Below are positions 8,114 through 17,257 of a stretch of 64,000 nucleotides of DNA, in pieces. The stretch comes from Poriferisodalis sp965203655 (GTDB lineage: Bacteria > Actinomycetota > Acidimicrobiia > Acidimicrobiales > Poriferisodalaceae). The position numbers and the translations under genes are program-made. The stretch is from positions 310,001 through 374,000 of the forward strand of contig NZ_CBDBDD010000009.1 of assembly GCF_965203655.1 (NCBI RefSeq), written 5' to 3'. Each line of letters opens with the position of its first letter. Positions within the stretch are counted from its first letter, which is position 1. The notes beneath the pieces were generated by a model. That model saw only the letters and a program-made list of their open reading frames with translations, ran no database searches and was not told the DNA's origin.

Positions 8114-11100
8114 TCACGGAGCGTCCGCAGCAGAAACCGCCTCGCGCCAAGCTTCTTCTGCCTTGTCGAGTTCGGCTTCGGAGTCGGTGAACCATGAGGT
8201 CGACCAGATACGGTGAACGCTCCAGCCCTTGTCTTCAAGCACCTGCTGGCGGATGCGGTCTCGATCTCTGGCGGTCGCGCCGGAGTGGTAGCTGGCACCG
8301 TCGGCCTCGAGAAGGAGCACCATCAGCCCCGGCTTGTCGGGATGGGCGCACCCGAAGTCGACCCGGTAGCCGGCGACGGCGAATTGCAGCGTGGCGGGAA
8401 TGCCGCGACGTTGCAGGCCGCGCTGTACCGAGAGTTCGAAAGGGTTGAGCGGTACATCATGTGCGGCCGATCCGAGCACCTCGCATCGGGAATCGGCGTA
8501 CTCCAGGTACTGACGCAGGAGTTGTACGCCCCGCGCTGACGAACGATCAGGTGCCATGTCGCGATGACTGAACGAGGAGACGAGCGCTAAACGTGAGCGG
8601 GCCCTGGTCACGGCAACGTTGAGACGCCGCTCGCCGCCTTCCTGATTCAACGGACCGAACCGGTACAGCAGCCGCCCGTTGGCGTCCTTGTGGTAGCCGA
8701 CGCTCAGCACGATGGCGTCCCGTTCATCGCCCTGAACCCGCTCGATGTTCTTCACGAAGAAGCGCTCCTCATTGGCTTCGGAGAAGAAGGCATCCAAGGA
8801 CTGATCTTCGAGGTCGCGCATGAGCCGGCTGAGCTCGCCTTCTATGGCGTCGGCGTGGGCTTGGCCGAACGCGATCACGCCGAGAGTCTCGTGCGGCGAG
8901 GTGCGTGCGTGTTCCAGCACGCGCTCGGCCACATAGCGGGCTTCGTCGGGATTGGAACGCGTGCCGTTCGCTGCGGCGAGCGCGCGGAACTCGACCTCGT
9001 GGTGCGTCACTGGCGGCGCTGCGTCTGTGCCGGGGAACGTGGTCAGCGAGCCGCTGTAGACGTGCTTGTTCGAGAAGGCGATGAGGCGGTCGTCGCGGCT
9101 GCGGTAGTGCCACGTCAGCATTGCGTCGCGAAGGAAGACGTCAGCGAGATCAAGCAGAGACTCCACGTCCCCTGTCGAGAAATCGGTGTCATCTTCGACG
9201 CCTTCATGGTCGTAGGACTCTCGTCCGAAGAACGTCGTGGGCGGCAGCTGACGGCTGTCTCCGGCGATGACAGCTTGACGGGCCCGTGCGAGGCTGCTGA
9301 TGGCCTCAGCCGGCGGGATCTGGGACGCCTCGTCGAAGATGACCACATCGAAGAGGCTCGACTGCATTGGGATCATCTCGGCGACGAGCACCGGCGACAT
9401 CGTCCAGCACGGGCGCAGCGCGGTCAGGACATGCGGGGCGTCGGCAAGCAGACGGCGGATGCTGCGATGACGGCGCCGCTTCGCAGCTTCCTTGCGAAGG
9501 ATGTCAGCCTCGCTCGGGTGTGCGTCCATTGCAGCGACGACATTCTGTGCGACCTCGCGCCGGAGGCGCATCGGATTGGCAGCGAGGTGATCCCGATCGA
9601 ACTCGGCGAATTCGCTCAGCAAGCGAGTTGCGCGGTCGCTGTCGAAGTTCGAGATTCGAGGGTCGGCGAACTGGATCTCCTCGAGGACTTGGCTCAGCCA
9701 AGCGCGCTCGACCGCCTCCGCGGCCTTGCTCGGGGAACACTCATCGTCAAGCGAGGCGAGAACGTCTGTGACGCCGGATGCGTGCAGGTCTGATTCCAGT
9801 TCACGCAGCCGAGGCAGACGCTGGGCAGCGTGCGCGTCTGCGGCGAGCGCGCCGATGTCGGCCGACAGCTCTGCCCACGACCGAGCTTCGGCAGCGGCCC
9901 GGTCGATCAACCCGGTTTCGGCGAGCTGGACCAGCGCCGACAGCGCTTCGGCTGCTGCTGTGAGCGCGGCATCGAGGTCAACGGGTGGTCGGGGCAGGCC
10001 ATCGGTGCCGAGCTCGGACCACGTCGACCGCTGGTGCAGTGCCTGTTCCACAATCTCGTCTGCCTCGTCTGCCCCCAGCCGCTTGCTGCCGCCGTCGAGC
10101 AACGTGTCCTCGACAGTCCTGCGGCACTGCCGCAGCTTGCGCGAGAACGCCTGGGTGAGCTTCCACGAGCCGCGGGCTCGTGCGAATTCGGCGTTCAGCG
10201 CAGCCAGATCAAGGAGATACACGTCGGGGCTGCAGCGTTCGAGCAGCGCCCGAATCTCGCCGAAGAGGCTCAGGACATCGGCTCGATCGGATGCTTCTGT
10301 CGAGACGGGCATCCCGACGCTCTCGAGACAGGAGCGGATTTCGCGGTCGGCAGCGGGGAGCAGAGTGTGTGCGGCGCTCCGCAGCGTCTCGAGCGCTGCC
10401 TGGGCTTCGGACGGCGATGTGACCGTGCTGTTGTGCCAGCGCGGGTGCTGCTTGGGAAACAAGGGGCCGCCGAGTTCGACCCACTCGGTGATTCGATTCT
10501 CCAGCGTGCGCCAGTCGTCGCGATCGATTCGCCGAGCGGCGTCGCCCCCTAGGCGCTGCTCTGAGCGGGCCGGTGGATCATGGGCCAGCAGCCGTTCATA
10601 GATCTCCCACACGCTGAGGTTCCATGGCTCGCGGGCTTCGTGGAGCGCCGCCGACATCGCGAGCAATTCGCCCCTTCGAGCCGCCAACTGGCCATGCAAG
10701 TCGGCATAGTCCTGAGCGGGGATCTTGCTGACATTGTCGAGCGACGCAGCCAAGTTGGATGCGAAGTCGCGGCGAGACGTGACGCCGCCGTGCAAGTCCA
10801 TGACCAAATCGCCCAGTGCGGCCTGGTTCAACCGCTTGGTGACAGCCTCGATGGCGGCTCGCTTCTCGGCGACGAAGAGCACTCGTTTGCCGCGGGCAGC
10901 GAGCGCTGCGATGAGGTTGGAGATGGTCTGCGACTTGCCGGTTCCGGGTGGTCCTTGGATGACCAGCGACTCGCCGCCGAGCACTTGATTGATGGCTCGA
11001 TGCTGGCTGGAATCGGCGTCGAGGATCAGGAACTCCGATTCGAGAGGATCGGCATCAGGCTGGCTGGGACTCGGGTCGCACACCTGAGCGCTGAGCGCAT

Positions 11101-11863
11101 CACGGGCGTGTGCGACCCCTGCGATTGCCGCCACGAGATCGTTCTGTGCGAGCGCCTCGGTGTTCTGTTCGAGGTCGTGAACCAGCGGCATCGTCGAATA
11201 CGAGAAATTGCCGCACACGGCCCGTGGCGTGATGGCGAATCCCGGGAGCTCGCTCCATGCGCCGGCCAGCTGGTCGAACAGCTCATCGAAGGCTTCGAGC
11301 GAAGCGGGAGGATCCTCGGCGAGGTCGGCTTCAGTGTCGTCGGTGTCGATGCTGTGCTCGCTTCGCAAGATGTGTGCAAGAACCGGGTTCAGGTGCGCGT
11401 CGCCGGCCACCGAGACCTCGTAGTCGCGTGTAGCGGCTCCCGTCGGTGCCGTGTGCAGCGGCACGAGGATCACCGGTGCATTCGGTTCCGTGCCCTGATC
11501 GACATTCCACGTAGCGAGGCCGATTCCCGCGAAGCAGGTGTCGATGCCCTTCTCTTCCAGATTGGTCAGCGCTGTCTTGTGGATGTTGGTCATGCGCCGT
11601 CGAGCATCATCCAACGGCGTCGCAGCGTCCGGCGCCGCCGCCGTTGCGAAGAGTTCGCTGAGGCGCACCGTGCGACCGGCCAGCAGCCGGTCCAGTGCAG
11701 GCGCGCTCAGCCCTGTTTGCCCGCCTGGGGTGAGATCGAGCGTGCCCGTCCTCAGGTCTCGATAGTTGCGCAGTCGATTGCGCCCGCTCGTGTCCAAGAG
11801 CTCGCGCTGCCACCGCTCTGCCGCTGAGCGCACGGCATCAAGACGCTGGTCGTCGAGCGACAT
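8114..11863 (-). CDS. DUF4011 / SF1 helicase / Vsr-like nuclease protein (likely antiphage)
   Basis: A 1249-residue multidomain protein. Order: N-terminal DUF4011 region (ERWQRELLDTSGRNRLRNY near 17-35), Walker A GPPGTGKS near 303-310, motif II FDEASQIPPAEA near 843, motif III GDSRQLPP, then the Upf1-like motifs RVQGDERDAI and NVAVTRARS near 1083, and a C-terminal Vsr-like endonuclease domain from about 1160 (YRVDFGCAH, LLLEADGASYHS, RDRDRIRQQVLEDKGW). This architecture is known among antiphage genes (the single-gene system called hhe, to my recollection) and acts as a helicase-nuclease on DNA or RNA. A family-typical DUF3320-like tail follows an in-frame TGA and is missing from this product, so the protein may be impaired. 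Monocistronic; ATG at 11863. Confidence 0.85.
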   Translation of the reverse strand: MSLDDQRLDAVRSAAERWQRELLDTSGRNRLRNYRDLRTGTLDLTPGGQTGLSAPALDRLLAGRTVRLSELFATAAAPDAATPLDDARRRMTNIHKTALTNLEEKGIDTCFAGIGLATWNVDQGTEPNAPVILVPLHTAPTGAATRDYEVSVAGDAHLNPVLAHILRSEHSIDTDDTEADLAEDPPASLEAFDELFDQLAGAWSELPGFAITPRAVCGNFSYSTMPLVHDLEQNTEALAQNDLVAAIAGVAHARDALSAQVCDPSPSQPDADPLESEFLILDADSSQHRAINQVLGGESLVIQGPPGTGKSQTISNLIAALAARGKRVLFVAEKRAAIEAVTKRLNQAALGDLVMDLHGGVTSRRDFASNLAASLDNVSKIPAQDYADLHGQLAARRGELLAMSAALHEAREPWNLSVWEIYERLLAHDPPARSEQRLGGDAARRIDRDDWRTLENRITEWVELGGPLFPKQHPRWHNSTVTSPSEAQAALETLRSAAHTLLPAADREIRSCLESVGMPVSTEASDRADVLSLFGEIRALLERCSPDVYLLDLAALNAEFARARGSWKLTQAFSRKLRQCRRTVEDTLLDGGSKRLGADEADEIVEQALHQRSTWSELGTDGLPRPPVDLDAALTAAAEALSALVQLAETGLIDRAAAEARSWAELSADIGALAADAHAAQRLPRLRELESDLHASGVTDVLASLDDECSPSKAAEAVERAWLSQVLEEIQFADPRISNFDSDRATRLLSEFAEFDRDHLAANPMRLRREVAQNVVAAMDAHPSEADILRKEAAKRRRHRSIRRLLADAPHVLTALRPCWTMSPVLVAEMIPMQSSLFDVVIFDEASQIPPAEAISSLARARQAVIAGDSRQLPPTTFFGRESYDHEGVEDDTDFSTGDVESLLDLADVFLRDAMLTWHYRSRDDRLIAFSNKHVYSGSLTTFPGTDAAPPVTHHEVEFRALAAANGTRSNPDEARYVAERVLEHARTSPHETLGVIAFGQAHADAIEGELSRLMRDLEDQSLDAFFSEANEERFFVKNIERVQGDERDAIVLSVGYHKDANGRLLYRFGPLNQEGGERRLNVAVTRARSRLALVSSFSHRDMAPDRSSARGVQLLRQYLEYADSRCEVLGSAAHDVPLNPFELSVQRGLQRRGIPATLQFAVAGYRVDFGCAHPDKPGLMVLLLEADGASYHSGATARDRDRIRQQVLEDKGWSVHRIWSTSWFTDSEAELDKAEEAWREAVSAADAP

Positions 11864-12071
11864 AGTCGCGGCATCGTAGCCAAGCCCTGCGAGACCGCTC
11901 TCTGGACCGGTTGTGCTGTCCGTCGAGTGCCGACCAACTTGGCCTCGAATGAGCGGGGGCGACCCCGCACACCACTACCTGAGACTCAACCTCGGCTCTT
12001 CAGCGGCTGATTGCCAATCGCGGCGTCGGCGAGGCGAAAGTTTGTTGACGAGGGTTCGTGCAGATTGTTGA

Positions 12072-13136
12072 TTAGTGACCCGACAGATTGTCGATGACAA
12101 CGGTGGCGAAATCCTCGGTGCCCGCAGTGCCGCCTTGGTCGGGCGTCAGGTGCTCGCCCGCTTCGTACACGGTCGCAAGTGCTCGGTCCAAGCGGTCCGC
12201 CGGAGTCTCGAGCCCCAGATGGCGCAGCATCATCTCGGCCGATTCGAGCGTGGCGGTCGGGTTGATGATGCCCTGCCCGACGATGTCGGGCGCTGTGCCG
12301 TGCGCCGATTCGAAATACGCCCACTCGTCGCCGTAGCAGCCCGAGGGCGCCAGGCCCATGCCTCCGATCGTGCCGGCGCCCTGGTCGGACAGGATGTCGC
12401 CGTAGAGGTTGGGCAGCAGCAGCACGTCGAGCTCGTGGGGCCGCACCACCAGCCGGTGCGCCATGTCGTCGATGATGAACTGCTCGTATTCCAGGCCGGG
12501 GTACTCCTGCGCCACCTCCCGAGCGATGTCGCAGAACCACCTGTCGGTCGCGGGAAGCATGTTCGTCTTGGCCGAGACGGTGAGCTTGCCGCCCCGGCTC
12601 AGCGCCAGCTCGGCGGCGAAGCGGGTGACCTGCTCGGTGCCGGGGCGGGTGATGATCTTCGCAGCGAAGCGTCCGTTGGCGGCATCGGGCGGGACGCGAG
12701 AACGGCCCTCGGCCAGACCCGCATCGAGCAGTCGTTGCGCCGGGCCCATCACCCCGACATACATGTCCTCGAGGTTCTCCCGCACGATCACGTAGTCGAT
12801 GCCCTCGGGCCGGGCCAGCGGCGAGGCATAGCCGGGCCGCCAGCGCACCGGTCGCACGTTGGCGTAGGTGCGCTTGCCCCAGCGCATGAAGCCCGCCCCC
12901 GGCGTAGTGCCGTTGGACGAGCCGAAGAGCACCGTGTCCGCGGCGTCGATGTGCTCGCCGACCAGCGACTCGCGCTCGTCGGGCGTCAGTGCCGCCAGCT
13001 CGTCGCCCACCGGCACATGGTCCCACTCGATCGGCAGATCCAGCGCGTCCAGCACTCGAAGCGAAGCCGACATCGCCTCGGGGGCCGCATCGTCACCCGG
13101 AATCACGCACACGCGGTGCCGCCGCTGCTCGGTCAT
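12072..13136 (-). CDS. isocitrate/isopropylmalate dehydrogenase-family protein
   Basis: A 354-residue beta-decarboxylating dehydrogenase. The family signature NLYGDILSDQGAGTIGG is present (about 245-261), with SAKTNMLPATDRW holding the substrate Lys/Asn region and an early Asn-rich loop (GSSNGTTPG) near 72-80. These enzymes oxidise and decarboxylate 2-hydroxy acids such as isocitrate, 3-isopropylmalate, tartrate or homoisocitrate with NAD(P). The residues that decide substrate cannot be assigned with confidence, and there are no leu or TCA genes nearby, so a tartrate- or isopropylmalate-like role in catabolism is as likely as leucine synthesis. The start is ATG 13136. It is followed after 208 bp by the divergent helicase promoter region, which shows no gene. 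Confidence 0.82.
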   Translation of the reverse strand: MTEQRRHRVCVIPGDDAAPEAMSASLRVLDALDLPIEWDHVPVGDELAALTPDERESLVGEHIDAADTVLFGSSNGTTPGAGFMRWGKRTYANVRPVRWRPGYASPLARPEGIDYVIVRENLEDMYVGVMGPAQRLLDAGLAEGRSRVPPDAANGRFAAKIITRPGTEQVTRFAAELALSRGGKLTVSAKTNMLPATDRWFCDIAREVAQEYPGLEYEQFIIDDMAHRLVVRPHELDVLLLPNLYGDILSDQGAGTIGGMGLAPSGCYGDEWAYFESAHGTAPDIVGQGIINPTATLESAEMMLRHLGLETPADRLDRALATVYEAGEHLTPDQGGTAGTEDFATVVIDNLSGH

Positions 13137-13185
13137 GCGTGCCGACGCTACGCGGCGGGGCTCGCGGCCGCGTTGGCCACTGCAG

Positions 13186-13686
13186 CTATAAGCCGGGCTT
13201 GGTGACCATCACGGCGATGGCGGCCACGATCACCAGGTTGCTTGCCATGGCCCACATCTCGGCTCGCCGCCGCAAGCGCACGGCGTCATCGGCCCGTTTG
13301 TCGCCCGCTTCCAAGGCCTCGGCCAGCTTGGCGCTCGTCGGCCGCAGCGCCCCGTGTGCGATGCCTGCCCAAGCGAAGTAGAGGATGAACGCAGTCGTCA
13401 CCCAGTCCTGCCGAAGATCCCACCGGTCATCGATGAGCACGGCGACGAGGCCGGCGATGCCCGCGAGGTACGCCGCCATATCCGTCAGCCGGTTCGACGC
13501 GAAATCGAACGACCGCCGTACCACGCCGGCGGCATCGGGGCCGTCGGTCCACGCCCGGCGCAGCATCACTGTGCCGAGCGCGCTCCCGCCGAAACCCACC
13601 ACCGCGCCGACCAAGTGGACGACCAGCACCGCCTGATACCAGCCGGAATTGAAGCTCGCGCCTACAAGCGATCCGCCGACAGTCAT
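13186..13686 (-). CDS. small integral membrane protein, about four helices
   Basis: A 166-residue protein with hydrophobic stretches at about 17-40 (AVLVVHLVGAVVGFGGSALG), 70-87, 97-112 and 145-162, and a charged loop near 118-142. The layout (H in the first helix, short loops) is like DUF2269-type membrane proteins, but the match is weak. It lies upstream of the dehydrogenase gene on the same strand with 49 bp between them. Function unknown. Confidence 0.65.
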   Translation of the reverse strand: MTVGGSLVGASFNSGWYQAVLVVHLVGAVVGFGGSALGTVMLRRAWTDGPDAAGVVRRSFDFASNRLTDMAAYLAGIAGLVAVLIDDRWDLRQDWVTTAFILYFAWAGIAHGALRPTSAKLAEALEAGDKRADDAVRLRRRAEMWAMASNLVIVAAIAVMVTKPGL

Positions 13687-13788
13687 GACCGCGAGTATCG
13701 CTCGCTCTGGAGCGAAAGCGGCAGCGGCCCCGTGTGGGAAATGCGAACCCGGGCGAAGCTCAGTGTCGGGGCAACTTCGGGGCGGTGT

Positions 13789-14928
13789 TCAGTCCGCCGG
13801 TGGCGCCAGGGTGTCCTCGATGAGCGTCTGCATCACCTCGTGCAGCGCCTCGGAGCTGTCAGCTCCGGCTTCGGTTGCCGCGCTATAGGTGGCCAGCTGC
13901 CGATCCGCCGAGGTGCCTCGCTGGCAGATCGTTCGCAGGTGCTCGATCTCGGCGACGCAGTCGAGGGATTCAGCGTCTGGGCGCACCATGTCCACGATGC
14001 GCTCGACGGCGCGGGGCACCGGTTCCAGTTCCCCGCTCTCGAAGTCGATCAGTTCGCCCTCAATGCCGTGCCGCTCCGCCAGCCACTTGTTCTGCCCGAC
14101 CAGGAAGTTGCTGTGCTCCCGCCAGCTCAGGTGCTGGATGCGCAATCGCCACAGCATCCGCAGCAGACATGCGTACGCAGCCGCCACAGCGACGGTGTCT
14201 TCCATCCTGGTCGGCAGGTCGGTGACCCGCATCTCCAAGGTCGGGTAGGAGTTCGAGGGCCGGATGTCCCACCACACCTTGGAGGCGTCTTCGATGACGC
14301 CGGCGCGCACCAGCACGTTGATGTGCCGCTCGTACTCGGCCCACGAGCTGAAGCGCTCGGGCAGGCCCGTGCGCGGCAGCGTGCAGAAGACTGCCGATCG
14401 GTAGCTCTTGAGCCCCGTGTCTTCGCCGCGCCAGAACGGCGACGACGTGGACAGCGCCAGCAGGTACGGCAGGAAGGCAGTCATCTGGCCCATCAGGTCG
14501 ATGCGCAGCTCAGGGTCCTCGATGCCGACATGGACATGCAGCCCCGAGATGATGAGCTGTCGTGAGACTCCTTGGAGATCCGCGGCGAGCGCCCGGTAGC
14601 GCTCCTTGTCGGTGATGTGCGCTTCCTCCGCACGGGCGCTGGGATGGGTGGAGGCTGCGATCGGCGCCAGCCCGTACTCGGCGGCGGCTTCCGTCACGGC
14701 TAGGCGCAGGAGGCCAATGTCCGCTCGCAGGCTGCGGAAGTCGTCGCAGATGCCGGTTCCGATCTCGATCTGCGCGCTGAACAGTTCGGGGCTGACCTGC
14801 CCGTGACGCAGTTCGGCCACCCGCTCGATCAGCCCCGGAGGCTGCTCGACGACCAGCTCGCCGCTCTCGCGGTCGACGAGGAGGTACTCCTCCTCGACAC
14901 CCATCGTCCAGCTCGGTTCGTCCAGCAC
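13789..14928 (-). CDS. YbdK-type carboxylate-amine ligase (GCS2 family)
   Basis: A protein of about 379 residues in the glutamate-cysteine ligase type 2 family. The hallmark start MGVEEEYLLVD sits 8 residues after the chosen GTG (14928). Other landmarks are SAQIEIGTGICDDF, SGLHVHVGIED (metal/ATP site His residues), and WWDIRPSNSYPTLEMRVTDLPT. YbdK has weak glutamate-cysteine ligase activity; the natural substrate of most members is unknown. In actinobacteria, related enzymes feed ergothioneine or F420 pathways, but no such genes are nearby. An open frame extends to 15048, but that start would overlap the divergent oxidoreductase gene, and homology begins only at the internal start. Confidence 0.82.
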   Translation of the reverse strand: MLDEPSWTMGVEEEYLLVDRESGELVVEQPPGLIERVAELRHGQVSPELFSAQIEIGTGICDDFRSLRADIGLLRLAVTEAAAEYGLAPIAASTHPSARAEEAHITDKERYRALAADLQGVSRQLIISGLHVHVGIEDPELRIDLMGQMTAFLPYLLALSTSSPFWRGEDTGLKSYRSAVFCTLPRTGLPERFSSWAEYERHINVLVRAGVIEDASKVWWDIRPSNSYPTLEMRVTDLPTRMEDTVAVAAAYACLLRMLWRLRIQHLSWREHSNFLVGQNKWLAERHGIEGELIDFESGELEPVPRAVERIVDMVRPDAESLDCVAEIEHLRTICQRGTSADRQLATYSAATEAGADSSEALHEVMQTLIEDTLAPPAD

Positions 14929-15046
14929 TGCGGCCGATGATTGCAGATGCAGCGGGCAGCGTCGGCGGCCAACGACCAAAGCAGGCTTCCACTGCAGCAC
15001 GGGCCGTAGTCTCGGGCACTCCGGCTGCCGCCCACGAAAGGCTCGC

Positions 15047-17257
15047 ATGACTGATCGCCAGATTCATATTCGAAGCTGCTCGCTGTGCGAGGCGATGTGC
15101 GGGCTCGAGGTGCATCACGCTGACGGCGAGGTGAAGCTCATCCGGCCGAACCGCAATGACGTCTGGTCCAAGGGCTACATCTGCCCGAAGGGCACCGTGC
15201 TCGGCCACATGTACGCCGATCCCGATCGCGTGCGCAGGCCGCTGATCCGCGGAGCGTCCGGCGAGTTCGCCGAGGCCAGCTGGGGAGCCGCCTTCGAGCG
15301 CTGTGCCGAGCTGATCAGCGGCGTCCGGGACAAGTACGGCGTCGAGGCGATCACCGCTTACCTCGGCAATGCCACTGGCTTCAACTATTCGATCAGCCGC
15401 TACGCCGGCATGTTCCTGCAGCTGGCCGGGATACCGACCGTGTACTCGTCGGGCACGGTCGACACGTGGTCCAAGAACGTGTGCTGCCAGCTGATGTACG
15501 GGCATTCGTGGCGCATCCCGGTGCCCGACATCGATCGCACCGACTTCATGGTCGTGCAGGGCGCCAACCCGTCCGCCAGCCAGGGCAGCTTCATGGGCTG
15601 CCCCGACGTTCCCGGGTCGCTGGACCGAGTGCGCGAGCGGGGAAAGGTGGTGGTCATCGATCCGCGCCGCAGCGAGACCTGCGCGCACGCCGATCAGTGG
15701 CTGCCGGTGCGGCCCGGCACCGATGCGCTGCTGCAGCTCGCCGTGGTGAACGTGCTGTTCGACGAGGGCCTCGTGCGGCTCGGGCACCTGGCCGATCGGC
15801 TCAAGGGTGTGGACGAGGTGCGGGCCATTGCTGCGGAGTTCCCGCCGGAGCGGGTGGCCGGAGCGTGCGGTGCGGACGCCGGGGCGATCCGCGCCCTGGC
15901 CCGCGAGTTCGCCGCCGCCGAGCGGGCAGCGTGGTACGCCCGCATCGGCACCTGCAACCAGGAGTTCGGCACGCTGGCGTCGTGGCTGCCAGACGTCATC
16001 TGCGCGCTCACCGGCAACTTGGACGCGGTCGGCGGGATGATGTGGGCGAAGCCCGTGGCGTGGTCGATGCTGCAGCAGGACTGGGGCTTCGAGGGCGGAT
16101 TCGACCGCTGGCGGAGCAGAGTCCGCGACATCCCCGAGGTGCTGGGGCAGTTCCCGATGGGATGCCTCGCCGAGGAGATCGACACGCCCGGCGAGGGTCA
16201 GCTCAAGGGGCTGGTGGTGGTGGGCGGCAACCCCGTGCTGTCGGCCCCCAACTCCGAGCGCCTCGACAACGCCTTGCCGCTGCTGGAGGCAATGATCTCG
16301 GTCGACAACGCGCTGAACGAGACCTCCCGCCATGCCCATGTCGTGCTGCCGGGGCTGGCAGCGCTGGAGCAGCACTTCTACTCCGAGATGCTGTGGGGCT
16401 GGGCCAAGCGCTCGGCGGCGAAGTATGCGCCCCCGCTGTTCCCGCCTTCCTCTGATCGGCCCGACGAATGGGAGATCCTGACGCGGCTCGGTGCGATGTG
16501 CGCAGGCCTGGGAGAGGTGAACGTCGCAGAGTTCGACGACCTGTACTTCTCGGCCTTGGCGGAACTCGCCGGCGTGGATCCGGCGGTGGCACTGGAGGCG
16601 TCACCCGAGCCTGGTCCCGAGCGGTTGAACGACCTGGCCATCCGCACCGGCCCGTGGGGCGACCGCTACGGCGAGAACCCCGACGGTTTGAACCTCGACA
16701 GGCTGAAGGACTTGCCGGACGGGCTCGACATGGGCCCGATGGTCCCGCAGGTCGACGACATCGTCGTGCACCCCGACGGCAAGATCGACCTCGCGCCTGA
16801 GCGCATCACCTCCGACGTCGAACGCCTCGAGGCGAGCCTCGACCGATCTGATGCTGCGCTGAAGCTCATCAGCCGGCGCCACGTGCGCTCCAACAATTCG
16901 TGGATGCACAACGTGGAGGTGCTGGTGCGGGGCAAGGACCGCTGCACGCTGCTCATTCACCCTGACGACGCAGCCGATGCCGGCGTGGCAGACGGCGAGC
17001 TCGCCAGGGTCTCGTCGTCGAGCGGCGCCGTCGAGGTGGCGGTGGAAGTCAGCGACCAGATGTACCCGGGCGTCGTGTCACTGCCGCACGGCTGGGGGCA
17101 CGACAAGCCCGGAACCCGCCAATCGGTGGCGAGCCGCTACGCCGGGGTCAACTACAACCTGCTGGTCCCGCCCGACTTCGTCGATGTGCCCTCGGGCAAC
17201 GCCGCTGTCAACGGTGTGCCGGTGACAGTCGCACCGGCATCTGGCGTGCCGGCTTGA
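15047..17257 (+). CDS. molybdopterin-dependent oxidoreductase (DMSO reductase family)
   Basis: A 736-residue protein with an N-terminal [4Fe-4S] motif C11-x2-C14-x3-C18 and C46 in YICPKG, a large molybdopterin-binding core (YSSGTVDTWSKN, GANPSASQG, VIDPRRSETCAHAD, LPVRPGTDALL, GGNPVLSAPN), and a C-terminal dinucleotide-binding beta barrel (LLIHPDDAADAGVADGELARV, LPHGWGHD). This is the bis-MGD family containing formate dehydrogenase, nitrate reductase and acetylene hydratase. There is no twin-arginine signal and no adjacent electron-transfer subunit, so it is probably cytoplasmic and single-subunit. A VCCQ sequence near 148-150 could supply a metal-ligand Cys, but this is not certain. The stop overlaps the MFS transporter start, which suggests that the transporter carries its substrate or product. 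Confidence 0.87.
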   Translation: MTDRQIHIRSCSLCEAMCGLEVHHADGEVKLIRPNRNDVWSKGYICPKGTVLGHMYADPDRVRRPLIRGASGEFAEASWGAAFERCAELISGVRDKYGVEAITAYLGNATGFNYSISRYAGMFLQLAGIPTVYSSGTVDTWSKNVCCQLMYGHSWRIPVPDIDRTDFMVVQGANPSASQGSFMGCPDVPGSLDRVRERGKVVVIDPRRSETCAHADQWLPVRPGTDALLQLAVVNVLFDEGLVRLGHLADRLKGVDEVRAIAAEFPPERVAGACGADAGAIRALAREFAAAERAAWYARIGTCNQEFGTLASWLPDVICALTGNLDAVGGMMWAKPVAWSMLQQDWGFEGGFDRWRSRVRDIPEVLGQFPMGCLAEEIDTPGEGQLKGLVVVGGNPVLSAPNSERLDNALPLLEAMISVDNALNETSRHAHVVLPGLAALEQHFYSEMLWGWAKRSAAKYAPPLFPPSSDRPDEWEILTRLGAMCAGLGEVNVAEFDDLYFSALAELAGVDPAVALEASPEPGPERLNDLAIRTGPWGDRYGENPDGLNLDRLKDLPDGLDMGPMVPQVDDIVVHPDGKIDLAPERITSDVERLEASLDRSDAALKLISRRHVRSNNSWMHNVEVLVRGKDRCTLLIHPDDAADAGVADGELARVSSSSGAVEVAVEVSDQMYPGVVSLPHGWGHDKPGTRQSVASRYAGVNYNLLVPPDFVDVPSGNAAVNGVPVTVAPASGVPA

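Noticed and set aside
8114..8116. Selenocysteine or programmed readthrough at the helicase TGA
   Set aside because: No SECIS-like hairpin could be recognised directly downstream and no redox context; nonsense mutation is simpler.
14510..16375. A long minus-strand frame opposite the molybdoenzyme gene
   Set aside because: Shadow frame: low-complexity His/Ala/Arg composition and complete overlap with a gene that has clear motifs.
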